DNA of 49,473 nt from an uncultured bacterium (GCA_903935195.1 CAIZQW010000154.1:1-49473); one strand, 5' to 3'; counted from the first letter of the stretch, positions 14,120-23,358 are shown. Program-made: numbers and translations. The notes: generated by a model not told the origin, from the letters alone.

Positions 14120-16464
14120 AACCTGAACTCTTAGCACCTGCCGGTGGATATGATGCCGCGTTAGCGGCCTTCCAATATGGCGCGGATGCAGTGTATGTCG
14201 GCCTGCCACGCTTCTCCGCACGTGCGGAAGCTGAAAATATCTCCTTCGAGCAACTGGGCCTCCTGCTGGCGTATGCCCGATCCTTTACACCTGCGAAGAA
14301 GGTCTATGTCACTTTCAATACGTTGGTGCCCGAGACCGATTTCCCCGCTGTGATCGAAGCCTTAGCCGCTCTTGAAGAGCTGGCTCCGGATGGGGTGATC
14401 ATTCAGGATCTCGGTGTTGCACGTCTGATCCGGGATTATTTCCCAAGCCTTACGCTTCACGCCAGTACGCAATTGGTAGCGCATAATGTGGATGGCGTTT
14501 TGGCTTTAAAAGAACTGGGTTTTAAACGTGTCGTGCTGGCTCGTGAATTAAGCTGCGCTGAGATCAAAGAGATTGTTGAGGCGTGCGCTGTTGAGATCGA
14601 GGTTTTTGTTCACGGCGCACTCTGCTACAGCACCAGCGGACTCTGTCTCTTCTCCGCGATGACGCACGAACGGAGCGGTAATCGAGGACGTTGCGCCTAT
14701 TGCTGTCGCGAGGGGTTTTCGTGCGACAGCGAAAAGGGTACACGCTATCCCTTCTCCATGAAAGACCTCGCGTTGGCGCCGATGTTGGACAAGGTCGTCA
14801 AGACAGGCGCACATTCGCTGAAGATAGAGGGGCGCATGAAGAGTCCGCTCTATGTGGCCTGCTTGTGTGATTACTATCGGAAGAAATTGGATGGTGCCTT
14901 GACTCCGCAAGCGGAGGGACAATTGATCCAGGATGTGCAGACCGTCTTTAGCCGTCCGTGGACCACACTTTATGCTGAGAGTCGGACCGCAGCGCCTGAG
15001 ACGATCATTGATCCTGTGGCGATTGGACATCGGGGTGCTCGGATCGGCGAGGTCGAGGCTATTCTCAACGAACAGGAGCGGGGACGCTGGTTGCGGTTCA
15101 AGACAGGGCGCGCCCTGGAAAAACATGATGGCATCCAAGTCGAACTGCCAGGGGGCGGAAAACCCTTTGGCTTTGCCGTCACCCAGATGCGCCTTAAAGG
15201 GCGTCCCCAGACCGTAATTACCGCTCCTGCCGGGGCTATTGTCGAACTCGCCTTGCCAGAGGGAGTGCCCTTTATTCCTCAAGGGACGCCAGTCTTCTGT
15301 TCAGCTTCACAAGCTGTTCGGCGTCGCTATGAGATGCGCTCTGTACGCGAATCCGACCTGAAGGTTGGCATGGCCGTTGATTTTGATATTCTTCTCAAAG
15401 CCGATGGAATTACTGTTGTGGCGACGGTTCCAACGTGGAAAGAGGAGCGTGCCGAGGAGAAGGTCTCACTCTTCCTTCCTTTGACCCTTGAGAAGGCCCA
15501 GCAACCTGAGCGTACGCCCGATGCTGTGCGCAAGGCGTTTGAACGTCTGGGCGAGGCAGCTTGGACATTGGGGACGTTGACGGTAAAAGACCCAGATGGA
15601 TGTTATGCACCTGCCTCAAAGCTGAACGAGCTTCGGCGTCAAGTCATCGCCCGCTTGGACGAGACGCAGGCGCGGAAACGAGCTGAACGTCTGGAGCATG
15701 TTTCGCACGCGGTTGCAGAGGCGGGCGCAGGCAGGCCACAAGGGGACTTTGCGGGACGCACGCTTAAAGTACGTTGTTCGGGCAGTCGTCTTTTTTCAGC
15801 GGCGCAGAAACAGCAACTTCTGGAAGGGGTTGATGAGCTTGTCCTCCTTCTTGAACACGCGTCCTATGATACGCTGAAGGGGTGCATTGATGCGTGGCGG
15901 GATGCGTGCAACACTGTGCGTCTACGTCTTGCGCTGCCGCTTATTTCCCATGACAAGGAGAGGCGTGAACTCACGAAGACAGTTCAGCAGTTGATCCGCG
16001 ACGGGTGGAAAAGCTGGGAGTGTGCCGATCTGGCAGGTTGGCATCTTCTTAAAGCGTGCGGGATTAAAACAATGTCAGCGGACTGGAGCCTATATGCCAT
16101 TAACCGCTTGGCCATTGAAGAGCTCCGGAGTCTCGGGCTCTCCTCTTTTGTGCTCTCGCCAGAATGTGACCTTGCGAATATGTGCGCACTGGCTGAGAGT
16201 GCTCTCCCAGCAGAACTCTTGGTCTATCAGCAGGTGCCACTCTTCATCTCCGAGACGCAACCTTGCGTAGAGGGTGGCCTGTCTTCAGATGAAGCGACCT
16301 CCTTGACTGACCGGCGGGGTAGGGTGTTTGTGACGCATGAAATGGATGGACGATGGATTACGAACGCCTCGATCCCGCTAGATCGCCGGAATGAAGCGCA
16401 GCAGCTACCTTTTCTGCGTACCCGTGTCGACCTTTCCTGGTCTGCTGATCCCAAAATGAATTAA
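14116..16464 (+). CDS. U32-family protein, RlhA/YdcP-like
   Basis: The 782-residue protein opens with a U32 domain (KPELLAPAGGYDAALAAFQY; GADAVYVGLPRFSARAEAEN). The U32 signature follows at about residues 165-200 (EVFVHGALCYSTSGLCLFSA, then a Cys-rich RGRCAYCCREGF). A DUF3656-like region lies at about 310-525 (WTLGTLTVKDPDGCYAPASK). This order matches RlhA, which hydroxylates C2501 of 23S rRNA in E. coli, rather than true collagenases. RlhA is about 650 residues, so the last 230 residues here, which look like a second barrel, are extra. ATG 14116 is taken because AAAGGGG stands just upstream; a GTG at 14101 is the alternative. Confidence 0.8.
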   Translation: MKPELLAPAGGYDAALAAFQYGADAVYVGLPRFSARAEAENISFEQLGLLLAYARSFTPAKKVYVTFNTLVPETDFPAVIEALAALEELAPDGVIIQDLGVARLIRDYFPSLTLHASTQLVAHNVDGVLALKELGFKRVVLARELSCAEIKEIVEACAVEIEVFVHGALCYSTSGLCLFSAMTHERSGNRGRCAYCCREGFSCDSEKGTRYPFSMKDLALAPMLDKVVKTGAHSLKIEGRMKSPLYVACLCDYYRKKLDGALTPQAEGQLIQDVQTVFSRPWTTLYAESRTAAPETIIDPVAIGHRGARIGEVEAILNEQERGRWLRFKTGRALEKHDGIQVELPGGGKPFGFAVTQMRLKGRPQTVITAPAGAIVELALPEGVPFIPQGTPVFCSASQAVRRRYEMRSVRESDLKVGMAVDFDILLKADGITVVATVPTWKEERAEEKVSLFLPLTLEKAQQPERTPDAVRKAFERLGEAAWTLGTLTVKDPDGCYAPASKLNELRRQVIARLDETQARKRAERLEHVSHAVAEAGAGRPQGDFAGRTLKVRCSGSRLFSAAQKQQLLEGVDELVLLLEHASYDTLKGCIDAWRDACNTVRLRLALPLISHDKERRELTKTVQQLIRDGWKSWECADLAGWHLLKACGIKTMSADWSLYAINRLAIEELRSLGLSSFVLSPECDLANMCALAESALPAELLVYQQVPLFISETQPCVEGGLSSDEATSLTDRRGRVFVTHEMDGRWITNASIPLDRRNEAQQLPFLRTRVDLSWSADPKMN

Positions 16465-16487
16465 TTACCTTTGATAGTCTTTTAGGA

Positions 16488-16504
16488 GATAAACAGAGTT
16501 TATC
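16488..16504. repeat. Small perfect inverted repeat before the sulfatase gene
   Basis: GATAAAC (16488-16494) and GTTTATC (16498-16504) are perfect 7-base arms with a 3-base centre. They lie 20-37 bases before GTG 16525. The site could be an operator or a small leader hairpin; nothing else supports either reading. Confidence 0.35.
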
Positions 16505-16524
16505 ATGGAGTGGAGTAAAAAGAA

Positions 16525-17997
16525 GTGAAGGTATATTGCGAGATTGTTGCAGGTATTTTATGTTGCTGCTCGATGGGGGCTCTGGCGGCGCAACAACGTC
16601 CGAACATTTTGTTTGTCATGTCGGATGACCATGCTGCTCATGCGATCAGCGCCTACAGCGATAAGCTCATCCAGACGCCCAATATCGACCGCTTGGCCAA
16701 AGAGGGGATGAAGTTCAATCATGTCTTTGCTGCGAACTCAATCTGCACACCGAGCCGTGCGACCATTCTGACCGGCCAATACAGTCATATCAATGGTGTT
16801 CCAGTCTTCAATGCGCTAGACACGAACAAGGTTACTGTGGCTCATCGCATGTCGAAGGCTGGATATTACACGTCCATGATCGGTAAGTGGCATTTGGGAA
16901 CGGATCCGCAGGGCTTTGATCACTGGGAAATTCTGCCGGGACAGGGCGATTATCAGAATCCTGTTCTGTACACGCGTGAAGGATCTAAGAAGTATCAGGG
17001 CGAGTATGTGACAGAGGTGATCACAAAATTAGCGATTACGGATTTGAAGGCGCGACCCAAAGACAAGCCCTTCTTTATGATGATGCACCATAAGGCGCCA
17101 CATCGTTCCTGGGATCCGAAAGAGGAGGTCGCTAAGAAGTGGCGGGCCAAGACGATTCCTGAACCTGCGACCCTTTTTGATACCTACGAGGGGCGTGCCG
17201 ATGCAATCCGTGAGCAGAAGCAAAGCATTGCCCGCAATCTCAACAAGCGGGATGTCAAAGGCGAACCTCCAGCGGGTTTGACAGGGGATGCGTTGACACG
17301 CTGGTGTTATCAACGCTACATGCAGGATTATCTCGCCTGCATTGAAAGCGTGGATGAGAGTGTAGGCGAAATGCTGAAGTTCCTAGAGAAAGAGGGTGTC
17401 CTGGAAGACACCGTTGTCATTTACACCAGTGACCAAGGATTCTTCTTGGGGGATCATGGGTTATATGACAAACGGTTTATGTACGAGGAGAGTATCCAGA
17501 TGCCCTTTCTCCTACGTTGGGGTAAAGGGATCAAGCCGGGGTTGACGCAAGATGCAATTTGTGTAAATTGTGATTTCGCTCCGACCTTCCTGTCTCTGGC
17601 AGGAGAGAAAGTGCCCGAAGAGATGCAAGGGGTGAGCCTGATGCCCCTTTTCGATGGAAGTCAACCAGCTAACTGGCGGTCGAGTATTTATTATCGTTAT
17701 TACCATACCCCTGGCGACCACAATACTGCTCGGCATTATGGTGTGCGTACCGCAACCCATAAGCTCATTCACTTCGACGGCAAGGATCAATGGGAGTGTT
17801 ATGATCTGGTGAAAGATCCTGCGGAACTTTGTAACATCTATGACAAGCCAGAGGCTCAGGCTGTTATTGCGGGCCTTAAGCAAGAGCTGCTGAGACTGCA
17901 AAAAGATCTGAAAGACACGGATAACCTCTATGCTGATCCAGCGACATGGCCTAAGAATTCATCCTACCGCCAGGCGCCCTCCGTTAAAAAAAGGTAA
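16525..17997 (+). CDS. Secreted Cys-type sulfatase
   Basis: The 490-residue protein starts with a signal peptide (VKVYCEIVAGILCCCSMGAL, cleaved near ALAA). The sulfatase core begins with the metal-binding strand RPNILFVMSDDHA. The signature SICTPSRATILTG places Cys74 as the residue converted to formylglycine. A second metal-site region is TVVIYTSDQGFFLGDHGLYD. Such enzymes remove sulfate from glycans, and multiple sulfatases are typical of Kiritimatiellota and Planctomycetes. GTG 16525 is the only plausible start, with GGAG nine bases upstream. No formylglycine-generating enzyme is visible in the window. It resembles arylsulfatase/iduronate-sulfatase types, but the substrate cannot be told. 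Confidence 0.9.
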   Translation: MKVYCEIVAGILCCCSMGALAAQQRPNILFVMSDDHAAHAISAYSDKLIQTPNIDRLAKEGMKFNHVFAANSICTPSRATILTGQYSHINGVPVFNALDTNKVTVAHRMSKAGYYTSMIGKWHLGTDPQGFDHWEILPGQGDYQNPVLYTREGSKKYQGEYVTEVITKLAITDLKARPKDKPFFMMMHHKAPHRSWDPKEEVAKKWRAKTIPEPATLFDTYEGRADAIREQKQSIARNLNKRDVKGEPPAGLTGDALTRWCYQRYMQDYLACIESVDESVGEMLKFLEKEGVLEDTVVIYTSDQGFFLGDHGLYDKRFMYEESIQMPFLLRWGKGIKPGLTQDAICVNCDFAPTFLSLAGEKVPEEMQGVSLMPLFDGSQPANWRSSIYYRYYHTPGDHNTARHYGVRTATHKLIHFDGKDQWECYDLVKDPAELCNIYDKPEAQAVIAGLKQELLRLQKDLKDTDNLYADPATWPKNSSYRQAPSVKKR

Positions 17998-18170
17998 GAC
18001 CGGAGAGTTTGGCAAGCCTACGCTTGAACATGCATTATATGGCGACCTCCTTTTTACCGTTTGGCGAGGGCCTGCCTTGCCTCTGCAGGGACACAACGTC
18101 GCTTTCTGAATCTGGAAAAATGGGCTGCCAGCACCGTTCAGTTTTATCCAAAAGTTTTCCCCGTCTCCGC

Positions 18171-18200
18171 TTGACGGATTGTGTAAAAATAAGATATAGT
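18171..18200 (+). promoter_or_regulatory. Sigma-70 type promoter for hppA
   Basis: TTGACG (18171-18176) and TATAGT (18195-18200) are separated by 18 bases. They match consensus at five of six positions each. A transcript from here would start at about 18207 and carry a 95-base leader. Confidence 0.65.
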
Positions 18201-18219
18201 AAAATCCCAGCAAGTTTTC

Positions 18220-18244
18220 AGAGACATGATGAGTCTCTTTTTTT
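18220..18244 (+). terminator. Terminator-like hairpin in the hppA leader
   Basis: AGAGAC (18220-18225) and GTCTCT (18233-18238) form a 6-bp stem with a 7-base loop, followed by six more T residues. It lies only about 13 bases downstream of the predicted hppA start site. It may end read-through from the sulfatase gene or act as an early attenuator. Confidence 0.5.
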
Positions 18245-18301
18245 ACCGTCATGGCATGGGGTAGATTAGCATCTGAGGGCTTTTAAAAGGAGTACAAACG
18301 A

Positions 18302-20692
18302 ATGGATAAGCGTCAATGGGCTGTAGCCCTGTCGAGTCTGGTTGTGGCTGGAGTCTCCCAGGCACAAGAAGTCGGGTCAACATCCACAGCGATTTGCGGT
18401 ACCCCGGTTATCTGGGCAATCGCTCCGATCGCCTCTCTCTTGGCGTTGGTCATGGCTTGGGTCTTTTACAAGGCGATGATGAAGGCCAATCCCGGCAATG
18501 CGCGCATGGTGGAGATCGCTGGTTATGTACGTGAGGGTGCGATGGCCTATTTGCGCCAACAGTATACCCGCGTGGGCATCGTGTTTGCGATTCTCGTTGT
18601 CCTCTTCTGCGTTCTGGCAGCCATGGGCGTTCAGAACCCCTTTGTCCCAGTCGCCTTTTTGACGGGTGGTTTCTTCTCGGGTCTCTGTGGTTACCTGGGC
18701 ATGAAGACGGCGACAAGTGCTTCCTCGCGCACAGCACAGGGCGCAAGCGAGAGCCTGAACCGCGGATTGCAGGTCGCCTTCCGCTCGGGGGCGGTGATGG
18801 GTCTTGTCGTGGTTGGCTTCGGTCTGCTTGACATCTCGATCTGGTATTGGGTTCTGGATCGTCTGGTCTATACAGCCGACCACATGAAGTCTGGCATGGG
18901 AAATATCGTTGGGAGCATCTGGCTGGTTCATCCAGGGATGGATCCTTCTTCCAAGCTAATCGAGATCACCACAACCATGCTGACCTTCGGTATGGGCGCA
19001 TCGACACAGGCGCTCTTCGCCCGTGTGGGTGGCGGCATCTATACCAAGGCTGCTGACGTCGGAGCTGACTTGGTCGGCAAGGTGGAGTCCGGAATCCCCG
19101 AGGATGATCCTCGCAACCCTGCGACGATCGCGGATAATGTCGGTGATAATGTCGGCGACGTAGCGGGTATGGGCGCAGACCTCTATGAATCCTATTGTGG
19201 CGCGATCCTGTCCACGGCGGCATTGGGCGCCTGTTTGCCGATTGTGGCTGGAACCTTCTGTGGTGTGAATGCGGTTATCGCGCCGATGATCCTCTCGGGC
19301 ATTGGTATCGTTCTCTCGATCGCCGGCATGTTTGCGGTTCGTTGTAATGACGATAAAGCCAGTATGATGACACTCCTCAAGGCCCTTCGTTTGGGAACGT
19401 GGGGAAGTTCAGCGCTGATTGTTGTCGCGGCGGCAGTTCTTGCTGCAGTCAATATCATCACGTGGGGAATCTGCGGTGCTGTGATCGCGGGTTTGGTGGC
19501 TGGCGTGATTATTGGTTATTCCACCGAATACTATACCTCGGATGAATATGCGCCGACCAAGAGTGTTGCCAAGCAGGCGAACATGGGCGCGGCCACGGTC
19601 ATTATTGATGGTTTGGCTGTTGGTATGATGTCTGCGATGATCCCTGTGCTGACTACCGTGCTGGCGATCCTTGTCGCGTTTGGTTTGACAGGCGGTTTCC
19701 ATGACACGGCTGCAGGTCTCTATGGTATCGCTTTTGCGGCAGTCGGTATGTTGGCCACGTTGGGCATCACGCTTGCGACCGATGCGTATGGCCCGATCGC
19801 TGACAATGCAGGAGGCAATGCGGAGATGTCACACCTGCCTCCTCATGTTCGTGAGCGCACGGATAGCTTGGACATGTTGGGCAACACGACAGCCGCCACA
19901 GGCAAGGGGTTTGCGATCGGTTCTGCAGCCTTGACGGCAATGGCGCTACTGGCGGCTGAAATTCAAGAGGTCGATGTTTGGATGCGCAAGTTGGCTGCAA
20001 AAGGGGATGTCATCTTTGACATGAACGCTTACAATGCTGCATCGGATAAGCTCCGTTTCTTCGTGAACTATCTGGACCTGACCATTATGAATCCATTCAT
20101 GCTCTGTGGCATGTTTATTGGCGCAATGATGGCCTTTGTCTTTTGTGCGATGACGATGAAGGCTGTGGGCCGTGCGGCAGGTTCGATGGTGGATGAAGTT
20201 CGTCGCCAATTCAAGGAAAAACCTGGCATCATGCTGGGGACGGATATTCCAGATTACGCTCGCTGCGTGGCGATCTCGACCAAGGGTGCGCAGCGCGAAA
20301 TGCTTCTGCCAGCACTGATGGCCATTTTTGTTCCCGTAGCAACAGGCCTTATTTTAGGTGTTGTCGGAATTATGGGACTTCTCGCTGGTGGATTGACCGC
20401 TGGCTTCTCCTTGGCCTGTCTCCTGAACAATGCCGGTGGAGCCTGGGATAATGCCAAGAAGCATATTGAAAAGGGCAACTACGGTGGCAAGAAGTTGCCG
20501 GATGGTTCCAAGAATCCTGTGCATGGTGCTGCAGTCACAGGTGATACGGTGGGTGATCCTTGCAAGGACACCTGCGGCCCGTCCCTGAACATTTTGATCA
20601 AGCTGATGAGCATGGTAGCGATCGTCTTTACCCCAGTGATTCTTAAGTTCTCGCCGATGATTCAGCAGTTTTTGGGTCTGGCTACGAAGTAA
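18302..20692 (+). CDS. hppA: Membrane-bound pyrophosphatase, K+-dependent type (ion pump)
   Basis: The 796-residue membrane protein has about 16 hydrophobic segments. The substrate site is clear: [20 protein letters not shown] followed by [20 protein letters not shown], later [16 protein letters not shown], and near the end [14 protein letters not shown]. The motif [20 protein letters not shown] has Ala and Gly at the two positions that are Lys and Thr in K+-independent enzymes, so this is the K+-dependent class. Members pump Na+, H+ or both; I cannot decide which by eye. The N-terminus has an extra signal-like segment, and an insert lies at about 545-585 ([20 protein letters not shown]). A strong terminator follows. 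Confidence 0.93.
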   Translation: MDKRQWAVALSSLVVAGVSQAQEVGSTSTAICGTPVIWAIAPIASLLALVMAWVFYKAMMKANPGNARMVEIAGYVREGAMAYLRQQYTRVGIVFAILVVLFCVLAAMGVQNPFVPVAFLTGGFFSGLCGYLGMKTATSASSRTAQGASESLNRGLQVAFRSGAVMGLVVVGFGLLDISIWYWVLDRLVYTADHMKSGMGNIVGSIWLVHPGMDPSSKLIEITTTMLTFGMGASTQALFARVGGGIYTKAADVGADLVGKVESGIPEDDPRNPATIADNVGDNVGDVAGMGADLYESYCGAILSTAALGACLPIVAGTFCGVNAVIAPMILSGIGIVLSIAGMFAVRCNDDKASMMTLLKALRLGTWGSSALIVVAAAVLAAVNIITWGICGAVIAGLVAGVIIGYSTEYYTSDEYAPTKSVAKQANMGAATVIIDGLAVGMMSAMIPVLTTVLAILVAFGLTGGFHDTAAGLYGIAFAAVGMLATLGITLATDAYGPIADNAGGNAEMSHLPPHVRERTDSLDMLGNTTAATGKGFAIGSAALTAMALLAAEIQEVDVWMRKLAAKGDVIFDMNAYNAASDKLRFFVNYLDLTIMNPFMLCGMFIGAMMAFVFCAMTMKAVGRAAGSMVDEVRRQFKEKPGIMLGTDIPDYARCVAISTKGAQREMLLPALMAIFVPVATGLILGVVGIMGLLAGGLTAGFSLACLLNNAGGAWDNAKKHIEKGNYGGKKLPDGSKNPVHGAAVTGDTVGDPCKDTCGPSLNILIKLMSMVAIVFTPVILKFSPMIQQFLGLATK

Positions 20693-20718
20693 GGATCTTT
20701 TCCCGCAAGGAAAGAATA

Positions 20719-20760
20719 AAAAAGGCGGCTTGTGTTTTAGACGCAGGCCGCCTTTTTCTT
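20719..20760 (+). terminator. Rho-independent terminator after hppA
   Basis: AAAAAGGCGGC (20719-20729) and GCCGCCTTTTT (20747-20757) form a perfect 11-bp stem followed by CTT. It starts 27 bases after the hppA stop. The A-tract on the 5' side would let it work in both directions. Confidence 0.9.
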
Positions 20761-20767
20761 GCTTTTC

Positions 20768-20889
20768 TCACAGAGGTCACGGAGAAATCCAGTAGAAACA
20801 TCATTTATCTGTGGAACAGGGCAAGATAGAAGGTCATTATCATTCAGTATACATATTTCTCTGTGCCCTCTGTGTCCGGCAGCTGCCGG
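20768..20889. repeat. CACAGAGG-type inverted repeat with adjoining palindrome
   Basis: The left arm TCACAGAGGTCACGGAGAAA (20768-20787) and the right arm TTTCTCTGTGCCCTCTGTGT (20856-20875) are inverted copies matching at 17 of 20 positions. Each arm is made of two 8-9-base units. Between them are 68 bases with no gene. Directly after the right arm is the perfect 14-base palindrome CCGGCAGCTGCCGG (20876-20889). It lies between the hppA terminator and the 3' end of the PfkB gene. Confidence 0.75.
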
Positions 20890-20918
20890 ATGAGGGCTAC
20901 ACATTTAATTAACATGCT

Positions 20919-21863
20919 CTAGTCTAAGCTCTCCCTCCGGATCTTCTTATAAAGTCGGGTGGCGAGTTGCGGATCGAAGTCAGCCGGGGTAGGGGTCATG
21001 GCGTTCGCAGTGCCACAGGCTAATCCAAAGGCGAGCGCTTCTAGGAGCGGTCTACGCTTCAGGAGCTTGCAGACAAGACCGGCGGTCGTGCAGTCGCCAC
21101 TTCCAATGGGGTTGACCACCTCTGCGAGCCGAGGTGGTAACAGACGATAAAAGGTGCCATCCTGTGTCAGAAGATACGTGGCCTTGGCCCCTTGGGTAAT
21201 GACGACGTTTTGGGCACCTAAAGCAACGAGTTCCATCATGTCACGTTTGAGCTGGTTCTCCGTCTTGAGTGCATGCTGGAAGGTTGTTTCCAGTTCGTGC
21301 CAGTTGAGTTTGACCAGTAAAGGCTTCTCCGGTAACAGATGAAGCAATGGAGCTTTATGGGAGTCGATGATGACAGGCAGGTGCTGCGCAACCGCCTTAT
21401 GGACGAAGGACTGATAAAACGTCTCGGTGGCAAACGGGGGCAAGGTTCCGCTGATGACTAATGCCGAAGCATTTGATAGACGTTTCAGGTTTGCTTGCTT
21501 AAAACGCCTGAGCGTAGTTTCTCCCGGGTCAGGGGCCTCTTCAACAAGTTCTGTGATGGTCCCCTTCTTTAGATCAATCAACGTCGTACAGATGCGGGTC
21601 TCAGCCTTCATGGCGGTCTGCGCTGACACCACTCCGTACTTCTTCAAGAAGGCTTCTATTTTGCGTCCGGTTGAGCCGCCGTTAAGTCCTGCCACTTCTG
21701 CTGGCATGGATAGCGTAGAGAGGGCTCGCGCGGTATTAAGGGCCTTTCCAGCGGCGCTCTCAATGACACACGTTGCGCGATTGACGCTGTTGATATCAAG
21801 CGCGTCAAAAAGGAGAGTGCGTTGGAGAGCAGGGGTTAAACCGAGGCAAAGAATTTTTTTCAT
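20919..21863 (-). CDS. PfkB-family sugar kinase (1-phosphofructokinase type)
   Basis: The 314-residue protein opens with MKKILCLGLTPALQRTLLFD, typical of the 1-phosphofructokinase/tagatose-6-phosphate kinase branch. It continues with GKALNTARALSTLS and AGLNGGSTGRKIEAFL, and carries the C-terminal PfkB signature VVNPIGSGDCTTAGLVCKLL with the catalytic Asp in GSGDC. It would phosphorylate a sugar or sugar phosphate with ATP. ATG 21863 is preferred; an upstream in-frame TTG at 21890 lies inside the terminator of the ompA-like gene. No obvious SD is seen. No PTS or sugar transporter gene adjoins it, so the substrate is open. Confidence 0.85.
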   Translation of the reverse strand: MKKILCLGLTPALQRTLLFDALDINSVNRATCVIESAAGKALNTARALSTLSMPAEVAGLNGGSTGRKIEAFLKKYGVVSAQTAMKAETRICTTLIDLKKGTITELVEEAPDPGETTLRRFKQANLKRLSNASALVISGTLPPFATETFYQSFVHKAVAQHLPVIIDSHKAPLLHLLPEKPLLVKLNWHELETTFQHALKTENQLKRDMMELVALGAQNVVITQGAKATYLLTQDGTFYRLLPPRLAEVVNPIGSGDCTTAGLVCKLLKRRPLLEALAFGLACGTANAMTPTPADFDPQLATRLYKKIRRESLD

Positions 21864-21868
21864 GGCGG

Positions 21869-21907
21869 AAATAAAAGAGGCGTGACTCAACTGAATTGAA
21901 TCACGCC
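21869..21907 (-). terminator. Rho-independent terminator of the OmpA-like gene
   Basis: On the minus strand GGCGTGA and TCACGCC form the outer 7-bp stem, extended by TCAA/TTGA pairs after one mismatch, followed by TCTTTTAT. It lies 25 bases after the ompA-like stop and just before the PfkB start, so the two genes are probably separate transcripts. Confidence 0.8.
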
Positions 21908-21931
21908 TAAACTTGTTATCGTCTTGTCAGA

Positions 21932-23029
21932 CTATTTCTTACGCAGCTCGTTACGGCTGGCTTCATCACCGACGCCATGGATGAAGACATCCACGCGGCG
22001 ATTTTCAGGTGTGCCGTTGACGAGATCATGCGGGACTTTGGGGCGGCTGAAGCCGTAACCCACGGTTGACATCTTCTGTCCTTCGCAACCTGTGCTGACC
22101 AAATACCCCTTGACGACTTCCGCGCGACGCTCCGAGAGCTTCTGGTTGTAAGCAGCCAGGGATTTCTGACGGCGATCTGCATGACCTTCTACAGAGACAG
22201 TCACATTCGGATTCTTAACCGTAGCTTTCTTGATCACGCGAGCGATCTCGTTCAAGGCCGCAGTGTACTCGGGCTTGATGACGGTCTGGTCATAGTCGAA
22301 ATTGATGTAGACCTCAAGGATCATCACGTCTTGTGCGCCTACAGGTGTCGCATCTACGATGATGCCAGGGGCGGGATCGTATTTAGGCGCTTCGACAGGT
22401 GCACTCGCTTTTTCGCCACCACCGAAACGGTAGAGCATACCGAGCTCAGCCGTGGTGATGATGCCTTCAGCCGTGTTGTTTGCGGCAGGCTGAATGCCCG
22501 TCTTGCCCTCAACGCGAACCGCGAGGTTATCGTTGATGTGATAGGCCAGTCCAACACCTACGCGAGGAGCGATAAACCCATAGCTCTCCTCGTCGGCCAA
22601 GGTGTCGCCATTCGAGAAAAGGAAGGCTGCGCCTGCGGTGAGGTAAGGGTCAAACTTGTAGTCCTTCTTCAAGAGATGGAAGAGGACGTCGGCTGTAACA
22701 CCGCCTAAGCTATAGCTGGTGTGTCCGCCACGTTCGCTAATAGAGGGGCTGTAAAGCATGCCACCTTCGACAGAGATCCGATCCGTGACGTCATACCCTA
22801 AACGTGCGCTGAAATAGACGGGCTCATTTCCTGCTGAACCATCCATGATCATCACGCCGACACCAGGGGCGATATAGAGACGGTTAGCGCCATCCTCTTC
22901 GGTGGTGGTAGCTTCAGACATGCTAATCGCTGATTTAGGAGCTTCAGCAGCCTGCTTCTCTGTGACGACTTGAGCAAGTGAGACACTTGCGACGGAACAT
23001 GCAAATAATGTTGAGAATAATGATTTCAT
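21932..23029 (-). CDS. OmpA-like outer-membrane protein
   Basis: The 365-residue protein begins with a signal peptide (MKSLFSTLFACSVASVSLAQ). Residues of about 50-220 form alternating beta-strand segments like an eight-stranded OmpA barrel (VYFSARLGYDVTDRISVEGG; APRVGVGLAYHINDNLAVRV). After a Pro-rich linker, the C-terminal OmpA domain (about 245-360) binds peptidoglycan; its core is VSVEGHADRRQKSLAAYNQK, LSERRAEVVKGYL and ENRRVDVFI. It links the outer membrane to the cell wall. ATG 23029 has an excellent SD (GGAGG). It has its own promoter (23057-23085) and terminator. Confidence 0.9.
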   Translation of the reverse strand: MKSLFSTLFACSVASVSLAQVVTEKQAAEAPKSAISMSEATTTEEDGANRLYIAPGVGVMIMDGSAGNEPVYFSARLGYDVTDRISVEGGMLYSPSISERGGHTSYSLGGVTADVLFHLLKKDYKFDPYLTAGAAFLFSNGDTLADEESYGFIAPRVGVGLAYHINDNLAVRVEGKTGIQPAANNTAEGIITTAELGMLYRFGGGEKASAPVEAPKYDPAPGIIVDATPVGAQDVMILEVYINFDYDQTVIKPEYTAALNEIARVIKKATVKNPNVTVSVEGHADRRQKSLAAYNQKLSERRAEVVKGYLVSTGCEGQKMSTVGYGFSRPKVPHDLVNGTPENRRVDVFIHGVGDEASRNELRKK

Positions 23030-23056
23030 AGTTTCCTCCTTTTTGAAAACGGTCAT

Positions 23057-23085
23057 ATAATAGTTGGTTTTCTCTTTTTACGCAA
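23057..23085 (-). promoter_or_regulatory. Sigma-70 promoter of the OmpA-like gene
   Basis: On the minus strand TTGCGT (23085-23080) and TATTAT (23062-23057) are separated by 17 bases. The strong -10 box and the A-rich surroundings suit a highly expressed outer-membrane protein gene. Confidence 0.7.
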
Positions 23086-23142
23086 TAGAAAAATAATAAA
23101 ATGTGAGAGAAAGTGTCTGTTTTTACTTTGTTTCAACACACC

Positions 23143-23302
23143 AAGAATGCAGAATTCAGGAGGCAGAACGCAGACAGAATTCTTTATGACTTACGCATGA
23201 AAGTGCTTCCATATGAGGTATGCCCGGAAAAGAAGCCTTGAATAGGGGCATAACCCTTTGGTTCTCAACCCCTAACTTCTGAATACAGGCTTCTACATTC
23301 TG
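23143..23302. repeat. Degenerate CAGAAT short-period inverted repeat
   Basis: The left part (23143-23182) is rich in GCAGAATTC, GGCAGAACGCAG and CAGAATTC units. The right part (23276-23302) holds TTCTGAATACAGGCTTCTAC and ATTCTG, the inverted sense. The arms match only partly. The gene-free stretch 23030-23434 otherwise holds the OmpA promoter, the ilvE promoter and about 90 bases in which I see nothing. A 71-codon open frame on the minus strand here is not convincing. Confidence 0.45.
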
Positions 23303-23358
23303 TGCGAGTTCACTATTTTGAAATTCTACCCCTTTGAGGGTCATGAATAGGGATCGGC

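Larger units (their letters stand above)
17998..18301. other. Gene-free leader region between sulfatase and hppA
   Basis: No convincing coding region is seen in these 304 bases. They contain the putative hppA promoter (18171-18200), a terminator-like hairpin (18220-18244) and the hppA SD (AAGGAG at about 18287-18292). The first 170 bases show nothing I can identify. Confidence 0.6.

Noticed and set aside
21864-21890. An upstream TTG start for the PfkB gene
   Set aside because: The TTG lies within the terminator hairpin of the ompA-like gene, and the family N-terminus begins at ATG 21863.
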